Source: Pisolithus tinctorius (lineage: Eukaryota > Basidiomycota > Agaricomycetes > Boletales > Pisolithaceae). Taken from it: a stretch of DNA of 64,000 nucleotides. The position numbers were made by a program, and so were the translations under genes. The notes beneath the pieces were generated by a model. It made no database searches. It was not told where the DNA came from and was given only the letters and a program-made list of their open reading frames with translations. Positions within the stretch are counted from its first letter, which is position 1, and every line of letters starts with the position of its first letter. Location: assembly GCA_024663395.1 (NCBI GenBank), contig JANFAH010000051.1, positions 1 to 64,000 on the forward strand, in the 5' to 3' direction. Below, one piece after another: positions 57,440 to 64,000 of the stretch.

Positions 57440-58821
57440 CTAAACAAAATCTGCCACTTCGTCTTCGAAGAAATCTGATTCTACGTCTGATTCCGCATCC
57501 ATGTCACCCCTCTGCGCTTGCTCTCCTAAGACAAACTGATAGTCGTTCCACATTTCCGTTGCAATGTCATCCTGCATCCTGTGCATGAATAAGTCTTCTT
57601 CTACACCTGTCGCATGTCCCATAGCTTGGAGATGAACAGGAGCACCTTCACCTTCATCGTCTTCATCAGCCATGAGGTCGCCTGTGCCCTCCCCATTCTG
57701 ATCGTGCGTATAGATGAAATTGTGTAGTGCACAGAGGGCTGCAGGAATTCGTGCCTGTACGTCGATGTCATATTCTGGTGCCAGGAGCAGTATTCGAAAC
57801 CAGCGCTTCAAAACGCCGAAAATATGTTCTATCACGTTCCATGCAGATGCATGCCGCAAGTTAAAGAGTTCCTCTTTATTCGTCGGTCTGATGGGAACTA
57901 AGAAAATGGAAAAAGGAATGGAAAAAGGAAAATGTACCGGGTGTTGGCACAGCCCCATTCCGCAAGATGATACCGAACACCTCGGTAGGGGACAAGCAGC
58001 TCTCGACGTGAGGGGTAGCCAGCATCAGCAAGAAGGTATTTTCCAGCAGGGATGTGGAGATTGGCAGATGTTGCATCACCATATACACGAGCATCTGTCG
58101 CAGACCCTTCCCACCCTGTCAATGTAAAGACGAACCTCAGACCGAAGTCACAGATAAAAAGCCCATTCTGTGAGAGGAATCCTTTGTGATTGCGATAGTT
58201 TGAACGTATGATTGCGGGAGGGGATACGGGAATGTGGCAGCCGTCAATTGTGCTGATCGCATCCCGAAAGTATGGCCAAAACTTGGGGTTGTGGCATATT
58301 TTTGGATGGATGGCTTCACCAGTTGGAAACTGTACGTAGATGGAATAGAATGGTGGGTCTGAAAATATAAAGAGCAATTTCTTGAAGTATCTGTACACAA
58401 ATATGTTAATTGTCGCATGGATTTTGTATTGAACTCACCGAGATATCATATCATTTGATCGCTGAAATCATTCGCCAACGTGCCTGATTGTCAGGCCAGT
58501 TACACATGTATACAGGAAAATCGCGAGCTGTTCCTCCAGGGTAACAAACTTTGAGTTTTTATGACCAATACCTCGAAGCTCCTTGACAAGCTCAACGAAA
58601 ACCTCCTTGCTCATACCAAGCTCACAGTGGATACGATCAGGATGACTGGTCAAGACTTCCTGGACCCACATTTCTCCAGAGAGTCTGGAGGTGTGGTATG
58701 GTATCGGGTCTCTGCACACACTGGAACCAATCAGCTCAGCCAACAAGGCCAGAAGTGTCTGGAGAAGGACGAAGATTTGCTGCAGCAGGGCACAGCATAC
58801 TTTCAGATGATCAGGCAGCAT
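57440..58821 (-). CDS. PIF/Harbinger DDE transposase, one TGA stop
   Basis: Minus strand, three exons that join in phase: 58,821-58,439, 58,390-57,938, 57,887-57,440 (427 codons plus stop). A hydrophobic N-terminus (VLLQTLLALLAEL) is followed by SGEMWVQEVLTSHPDRIHCE, EEQLAIFLYTCVTGLTIRHV, then E-stop-FQRSNDMIS. The core has STIDGCHIPVSPPAI (first Asp), GLRFVFTLTGWEGSATDARV, YLLADAGYPSRRELLVPYRG (second Asp), NVIEHIFGVLKRWF (Glu) and PAALCALHNFIYTHD; the C-terminus is acidic. The only defect is TGA at codon 118 (58,468-58,470) where the family has Arg (ERFQRSND), a CGA-to-TGA change. Typed as CDS because everything else is intact. Confidence 0.9.
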
Positions 58822-59245
58822 GTTCAATCCCCGACATGCTGCCAGGCCTTGTGCTGAACTTGTGTGCCACTTGTCAAACAAGAGAACTGTGTGAACTTCA
58901 ACTGAACTATGGTTTCCATACAAGCTCTTACCAATCAGTTTACCAACCATTGCTGTACCAGCATAGACCAGTCTCCAGTGCTACATTACACTTACTTTAC
59001 CTTTAGTATTTAAGCCATAAAGTAATCTGTTTAGCCTCAGTCTGAAATCAACCTAGTCTCATCTTAACCTGGTCTCCTCTGTCTTCTGCCTCTTGACCAG
59101 ACTACAGCCCATGCAAGGGACTAGTGCTGTGCCTTCAGTTGCTAAGTCCAACAGTCCAACCCTCTAGTATCTCGTCTACCCCCCTGACCTCCAACCAGAC
59201 TCCAGACCAGCTTTGGACCAGTGATGAACTGGACTTAACAGATAC

Positions 59246-59733
59246 AGGGAACAGTCAAGCATGGGGGAGGAAACATTATGGTATGGGGATGTATGGGCTG
59301 GGGAGGTGTTGGCCACCTTGCAGAGATTGAGGGGAGGATGGATGCCAACCAATATGTGGACATTTTGGAGAGCCAGCTGCTTCCTAGCTTGGGAGATTCT
59401 GGAATTCCTTTGAAGGATGTTATCTTTCAAGAGGACAATGACCCAAAACATACCTCCAAAAAGGCCAAGAAGTGGTTGGAGGACAACAATATCAATGCTC
59501 TAGACTGGCCTCCACAGTCTCCAGATATGAACCCCATTGAACACCTCTGGAATCACATCAAACAGGTGCTCAACAAGTATTCAACACAGCCAAAGGGAGT
59601 TTGGGAGGTTTGGGAGAGAGTGGCAGTGGTGTGGAATAATATAGACCCAGGAGTATGTCAGAATTTAATTGAAAGTGTGCCTAGAAGGGTCCAAGCAGTG
59701 ATAAAAGCCAAGGGAGGTCATACAAAGTATTAA
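59246..59733 (+). pseudogene. Tc1/mariner transposase 3' half (element 3)
   Basis: Continues the frame broken at 53,848: GTVKHGGGNIMVWGCMGWGG, MDANQYVDILESQLLPSLGD, FQEDNDPKHTSKKAKKW (second Asp), ALDWPPQSPDMNPIEHLWNH (Glu) and the C-terminus RVQAVIKAKGGHTKY. Fully open over 160 codons. Together with the 5' half, a whole transposase with a single TGA. Confidence 0.9.
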
Positions 59734-60186
59734 AATTATCAGTTTCTATATCTCTGATACACACTTCCAAAATTGATTCAATGACATGGCAATTTAAATT
59801 GTATATACCTTTATGGATACTAATTCAAATTACATAATTCTTTTTTTGATGGATAGTCCTGTGCAAATAGCTTATGTCATCCACTTACACTTTGGTCTTA
59901 TTTGTCTTTGTTCTTGATGAATTTGACAAACAACCCAAAATGGGCAAACATTGAATCAATTTTGGAAGTCACTGTATATGGTCACAAACAAGAGTAGCAT
60001 GTTGGGGTGTGGGACTATTGCCTATCATCAATTTGTATGGCATTTTCAATATCCAATCTTCACTGCAACTCACCTAGTGTAAGGTTGTGGGGTGTTATCT
60101 CAAGCTTACATGTGTGAAGTGTACTATATGGTATTCACATTCTTGTAAGACAGTCAGATAAAACTTGTTTACAATATTTTTTGAGT

Positions 60187-60480
60187 CTTGTATGTATAAA
60201 GCATTGTGTACACTGAATGCTGCAACCCCAAGATGACTAGTTTAAATGGAAATTCTTGCAGGGACTACCACACTCAATAATTAAGAGTATCTTTGAAGCT
60301 TGCAGAATATTAGCTGAGCACCCTACAATCAAGAAGATTCTTGGGGAGGTATGCTGCATGGAAATGATGTAGAAGGCCATAAGCATGCATATAAGAATAA
60401 GCCATGTGGGCTTTGGAGGGAAATCTCCCAGGGGTGAAGTGGTTCACACCCACACAACAAGAGGAGTGATCAATGCTCTT
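60187..60480 (+). pseudogene. Second gag fragment (copy of 1-300)
   Basis: Aligns with the start of the window from TATAAAGCATTGTGT onward, including the LQGLPHSIIKSIF-type coding, with small indels and a TAG. It breaks off at the minisatellite at 60,483, at the point corresponding to about position 303. Confidence 0.7.
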
Positions 60481-60482
60481 CA

Positions 60483-60965
60483 TTGGAAATTTCCCACCCA
60501 CTCTGGGGATTCACAGGGTATGCAGTAGATTCTCCAGGCAATGCTGGGAATTTCCCAACCCACTCTGTGGATTCCCTAGGCAATACTGGTGATTTTCCAA
60601 CTCACTCTGGGGATTCTCCAGGCAATGTTGAATGTTGGGGATTCTCCCACACACTCTGGGGTTTCTCCAGGCAATGCTGTGGATTCTTCAACCTGCTCTG
60701 GGGATTCTCCCACCCACTCTGGGGAGTCTCCATGGTATACTGGGGATTCTCCAAGTTCTGTCCTGGGGATTCTCCAGGCAATGCTGCAGATTCTCCCACA
60801 CACTCTGGGGTTTCTCCAGGGTATGCTGGGGAATCTCCAACCTGCTCCAGGGAATCTCCCACTCAGTCTGGTGGTCCTCCAGGCAATGCCAGGGATTCTC
60901 CAACTGCTCTGGGGATTCCCCCACCACTCTGGGGGTTTTCCAATGCACTGTGTGCATTCTCTTGT
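60483..60965. repeat. Minisatellite, about 24-27 bp unit
   Basis: About 18 degenerate units around CTCTGGGGATTCTCCAGGCA. Most units are 24 or 27 bp, so several frames on both strands stay open (GDSPGNA-type and WRIPRE-type repeats). I take these frames as side effects. Confidence 0.85.
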
Positions 60966-61120
60966 TAGTTTAATCAATCATAATGCTGACCCAGCAGGAG
61001 GCCAAGGGCATTGCAGGTTACCATAAAACTGAGCACCTTAGGGTAATATTGAATGTAGATAGCTCATACATATATTTTCTCTGGGCACAAACTATTGATT
61101 GATGAAGCTTAGGCATGCAT

Positions 61121-61945
61121 CTAGTATCTACACCTTTTTGATGGCACCTGCAATGGTGATGAGGGCAGATAACCAGTTCCAATGTCCTCCATCCAATCCT
61201 CATCCTCTGTAAATTCCCCTTCATTTGCTTGTTCAGTGGGACATTCCTCTTCCAGTGCCATCTCTTCAATGGCCATCAACAGCTCATCATCTCCTTCTGA
61301 CATTACATCCCCCTCATCAGAGGCATTCTCTTCTAATAATGGTGCTGTTAGATCCTCTGAAGCATGGGTTCCACCAGGATTATGTGTGGCAGCAAGGCAA
61401 TCCCTAATGTCTTCTGCTGCAGGTCCCCATGGCCTAGATGCAGCCCATGCATATGGCATATGTTGAACCTTGGCCTCCCATTTGACATATACTGCAACAA
61501 TGGAATCCCTGTAGGCATGCAGGTGATACTTGTAATATTCATCTAGCTCCTTATGAGATGGGACATAAACATGGTATTTGCACCTACCTGCCACATTTTC
61601 CAGAGCAGACTGTACACTCAGCCACTCCATGGAAAACCATTCCTGTATGATAGACCGCTCTCTTGACAACCTTCTTTCTTCTTCATTACAGTGATCAACT
61701 TCCAACATCAGCCTGATTCCCTTGTGCACACTCACATCAGCAAGCCAATGTGGGTGCTAGCACTAAGCTCCACAAGACCATCTTGCCAAATATCACTATC
61801 AACAGCCAGCTGAAAGATACCTTTAGAAGGTATGGGATTGGGAGGGATGGCACCAGGTGATGCCTTACACAGTTGTATTGTACTCTGCAGTTCACCACAG
61901 ATATTATTGTATGTGGTGACAAGTTTCAGGATGGTATACTCTTGT
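61121..61945 (-). pseudogene. KDZ-type transposase C-terminal remnant
   Basis: Minus strand. Upstream part at about 61,940-61,740 in a shifted frame: YNNICGELQSTIQLCKASPG, IPSKGIFQLAVDSDIWQDGL and STHIGLLM. Then an open frame 61,735-61,121: GIRLMLEVDHCNEEERRLSR, ERSIIQEWFSMEW, YKYHLHAYRDSIVAVYVKWE, RPWGPAAEDI, and an acidic tail with LLMAIEEMALEEECPTEQ. This order (IPPKGIF..DxDIWQD, DRCxEEERRLxRE, WGPS/A) is what I know from the C-terminus of fungal Kyakuja/Dileera/Zisupton transposases. The catalytic part is missing. No terminal repeats seen. Confidence 0.65.
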
Positions 61946-62110
61946 CATTTTATGGATGACTCCACATGTGACTGTAAATGGTTTTCTACATGATATTATT
62001 GAAAATAGCAGCCAGAAATAAAAATTTGCACACTACTGGAAGAGGTCCCATATGACCATTGTAGTTGCTGGAACTCAAATTTGCACTGATGAAGTTGTTC
62101 CCTTATTGGT

Positions 62111-62300
62111 GTCACACACCAAAGGTGTTTGGTGAGGTGGACATGGATACTGCTGATGAATGGAGATGAGACTATAGCCCTCATGTATAAAATGACTCCC
62201 AGGAACATTGGCAGCCATCCTTCACACAAGAACAAGTCATCAATGCCAAAGAAAAGGAAGGAAGCAAGTTAAGCACCAATAAAAATTCTTAAGTGCCCCT
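62111..62300 (+). repeat. Repeat family B, copy 3 (5' end only)
   Basis: Begins TGTCACACACCAAAGGTGTT like copy 2 and runs to AAAAATTCTTAAGTGCCCC, where it meets an inverted copy. Confidence 0.7.
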
Positions 62301-63015
62301 TGTGAGTCAAAGTGTGGAAAGGTGGTAAAAACCAACCAAAACCAACACCAAAGACAAATATGAGCAAGTGGTGGTTTACCTCTGTGGAACCTGGAGGGCA
62401 GAAGAATTTAATGTGGGGGGGATTTCAATGGCAGGTGCTCCAAGTGCAAGTTGTTGACAAGTTATGCAGGAACAGACAAGTGAGCAATGATTGGACAGGG
62501 GATGCTGAATGGAACAAAGGCATTCAGCTGAAAGGACTCCTGGCACAAGTCAATGATGAGTTATGCAGGAGTGGATGAATGACTAAGCATGGGATGATGG
62601 CTAAGCACAGATGAGACTGCAGATAATGATGATGGTAGATAGAAGTGCTGTAGAAATGCATAGGGCATGAGAATCCTCTCCAAATTTGGAAGGCAGAATT
62701 GTGTGGCTGAGTACTTTAAGCAAGTGTGAGAGCAGAGTTGATATCTTTGGAAATGGTGGAGATACAACAAAAACCAGAATGCTGTACATGGGCACTAAAA
62801 GCTTTTAATGCATGCTTAACTTGCTTCCTCTTTTCTCTTTAGCACTGATGACTCATTCTTGTGCAAAGGATGACTGCTCATGTCCAGCAGTCTTTCTAGA
62901 CATGAGGGCTTTAGTCTTCATCTGCATTCATGGCATGGGCATTGCATGCAACTTGTCAATGAGTTAGGCAGAGTCAGCTGTAACCATGTCCACATCACCT
63001 TTGGTGTGTTTGACA
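62301..63015 (-). repeat. Repeat family B, copy 4 (inverted, internally deleted)
   Basis: On the minus strand: lead-in from about 63,015 (CACACCAAAGGTG), start of the ORF (62,795-62,640, VVSPPFPKISTLLSHLLK and VLSHTILPSKFGEDSHAL), then a jump straight to the 3' part (CTCCTGCATAACTCATCATT..., GTTCCACAGAGGTAAACC) ending TTTGACTCACA at 62,301. About 1.1 kb is missing compared with copy 1. Confidence 0.7.
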
Positions 63016-64000
63016 TATCTCCACCAATTCTGCAGATACTGACACCATTCCCACACTCACTGATAGTGCTCAGCCACATGATCCTACCTTCCAAAATTGG
63101 AAAGTATCTGCACACTCCACACATTTCTCCAGAACTCCCTCCAAAAGATGCTCATTTTGCTGATTCTTCTGATATGGCTGCCTGCACATCAATCATTTCA
63201 CTTGTCCCCTTTGCTAGGGACCATGGCTATGTATATCTACCAGGAATTCCTACCAGCTTCCATCCTGAAGTGTCCTGGTACATCCCATCCTTGTCTGCCC
63301 CCTCTCAGCCCATCCAGCTTGGACAGCATGTTCTTTTTGTCAGTATGACCTCTAGGAGGACATTCTTTGGTTGCCTCAGGTCTGTCATTTGGTTAGGAAG
63401 GTCTTATGTGGTCATTTCAGTCTCTCCAGTCCAAGAAGCATATGGATCCTTCCTCCTTGCTCCCTGCAACATCTTCATACCAGTCTCATTCATCATTCTT
63501 CCAAAATTGCAACAGCTACAGTATAATCTACTGTTCTCCACTCTCCCTGATCACATCCATGATGAGTATGATGCACATCTTGCCTCCTTGTTGCAAGATA
63601 CAGCAGAAGACACTCCCCCTTCATCCTCTCTTCCAACAGAGTCTCATTCATGAAGTTTTTATTTGCTTCACTGAGAGGACAGTTGGGGGGGGGGAAGTTG
63701 TGATCCCCTATGCTCCTGTCACCCCACAGACCCCCAAAGCTTGACCCCTTTCTGACACCTGACTCACCCTGTCTACTTTTGGATGTACTATATCAGCATC
63801 AAATCAGTGCTGCCCCTCTGTCATCCCACCTTGGCCTAGAAGTGATCTCTTTGAGTTGTGACATGCACAGCCTCCCCCTAATGTGATTCCAGTAACCTCC
63901 AAAACTTGCCCCCTGTTGACATCTGACTCACCCTGTCCCCTTTTGGATGTACTGTATCAGCATCAGATCAGTGCTGCCTCTTTGTCATCCCACCTTGGCC
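63011..64000 (+). mobile_element. Repeat family B, copy 5 (runs off the window)
   Basis: Starts inside the ORF lead-in (ATATCTCCACCAATTCTGC), head-to-head with copy 4. After the purine tract (about 63,682-63,695) the TGACACCTGACTCACCCTGT segment at 63,753 is followed 160 bp later by a second copy at 63,918, a local duplication. The 3' end is beyond the window. Confidence 0.7.
63013..63653 (+). CDS. Family B ORF, copy 5, intact (unknown protein)
   Basis: The best-preserved copy: no stops from 63,013 to 63,653. The open frame extends upstream to 62,880, but that part lies in the inverted copy and is not homologous. Blocks: SPPILQILTPFPHSL, VLSHMILPSKIGKYLHTP, SSDMAACTSIISLVPFARDH, GYVYLPGIPTSFHPEVSWYI, MTSRRTFFGCLRSVIW, SYVVISVSPVQEAYGSFL, LLFSTLPDHIHDEYDAHLAS and a Ser/Pro-rich end. 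Mixed hydrophobic and Pro-rich, no Cys/His finger, no DDE, RT or protease signature. Position before a purine tract and LTR-like 3' part suggests a retroelement-borne gene. True start unknown. Confidence 0.45.

Larger units (their letters stand above)
55913..58927. mobile_element. PIF/Harbinger DNA transposon, nearly intact
   Basis: Inverted ends GAGCTTGTACAGAAACCGTA (55,913) and complement (to 58,927), matching over about 50 bp, flanked by TTA on both sides (55,910-55,912; 58,928-58,930), the 3-bp target typical of Harbinger. Two convergent genes: Myb/SANT-like (plus) and DDE transposase (minus). Unlike the DNA around it, it is rich in CG, which fits a recent arrival. Confidence 0.93.
53849..59240 (+). 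mobile_element. LTR element remnant (solo LTR A) with nested insertions
   Basis: Begins TGTCACAACCATGTCCAGAC and ends CTGGACTTAACA (TG...CA), with a 5-bp duplication GATAC on both sides (53,844-53,848; 59,241-59,245). Outer segments (53,849-54,033 and about 58,931-59,240) are rich in CTGGTC/GACCAG and lack coding; they look like one LTR. Everything between is later insertion: family B copy 2 and the Harbinger element. TSD and termini are seen; the solo-LTR reading is inference. Confidence 0.7.
52957..59974 (+). mobile_element. Tc1/mariner element 3, split by nested insertions
   Basis: Inverted ends CAGTGACTTCCAAAATTGAT (52,957) and complement (ending 59,974), flanked by TA (52,955-52,956; 59,975-59,976); inverted repeats of about 200 bp. 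Removing the LTR insertion and one TSD (53,849-59,245, 5,397 bp) leaves 1,621 bp, the size of the other Tc1 copies. The transposase frame joins across the gap. Confidence 0.92.

Noticed and set aside
60589..61026. 145-codon GDSP-repeat protein
   Set aside because: Comes from the minisatellite; equally long frames exist on the other strand and in other phases.

Overview
The window reads as a transposon-rich stretch of a filamentous basidiomycete genome, most likely an Agaricomycete. Short spliceosomal introns (roughly 45-80 nt, GTNNGT...YAG), BTB, F-box-like and G-domain host genes, and Plavaka, KDZ, PIF/Harbinger, hAT, pogo and Ty3/gypsy elements of the kinds typical of mushrooms all point that way. 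This assignment rests on protein families recognised by eye, not on a database search.

Layout. 1-24,860 is a nested transposon graveyard almost without CG dinucleotides: a gag remnant, tandem tRNA-like (SINE-like) repeats, a Tc1/mariner copy at 2,589-4,199, a dead Cys-cluster gene, a pogo-type transposon, a minus-strand Ty3/gypsy pol (protease about 16.56 kb, reverse transcriptase about 12.9 kb, integrase about 10.3 kb) cut by a second Tc1/mariner copy (13,545-15,116), a foldback element (11,041-12,554) and the pogo element, then an LTR-like repeat family with an unknown ORF, an hAT fragment, and long foldback elements at 6,487-8,062 and 23,288-24,859. 25,000-33,200 is a CG-containing gene island: a BTB gene, an SDR oxidoreductase, an intact NTH1 (endonuclease III) gene, and two copies of an F-box-like/NTH1 neighbourhood, one decayed. 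33,230-40,414 is a Plavaka (CACTA-type) transposon with 3-bp target duplications. 40,560-46,242 is a broken URB2/NPA2-like gene. 47,298-52,391 is a G-domain GTPase gene. 52,957-59,974 is a Tc1/mariner element split by an LTR element (TSD GATAC) that itself holds repeat-family B and a nearly intact PIF/Harbinger element (TSD TTA). 60-64 kb holds a second gag fragment, a minisatellite, a KDZ transposase C-terminus and rearranged copies of family B.

Headline. Inside the GTPase gene, 48,761-51,320 is a tandem array of 33 units of about 80 bp. Each unit looks like a complete minimal intron (GTGAGT donor, CTRAY branch site, YAG acceptor, 77 nt), and the AG of one unit and the GT of the next are separated by exactly three nucleotides. 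The three nucleotides differ from unit to unit while the rest is nearly constant. The same AG-NNN-GT spacing continues on both sides of the array, between introns of unrelated sequence. The exon before ends in phase 0, the exon after opens in phase 0, and none of the 43 triplets is a stop codon. This is a candidate for an array of one-codon microexons.

A second theme is C-to-T decay at CpG. The repeats are stripped of CG, and most stops inside otherwise readable frames are TGA where the family suggests CGA (Arg).
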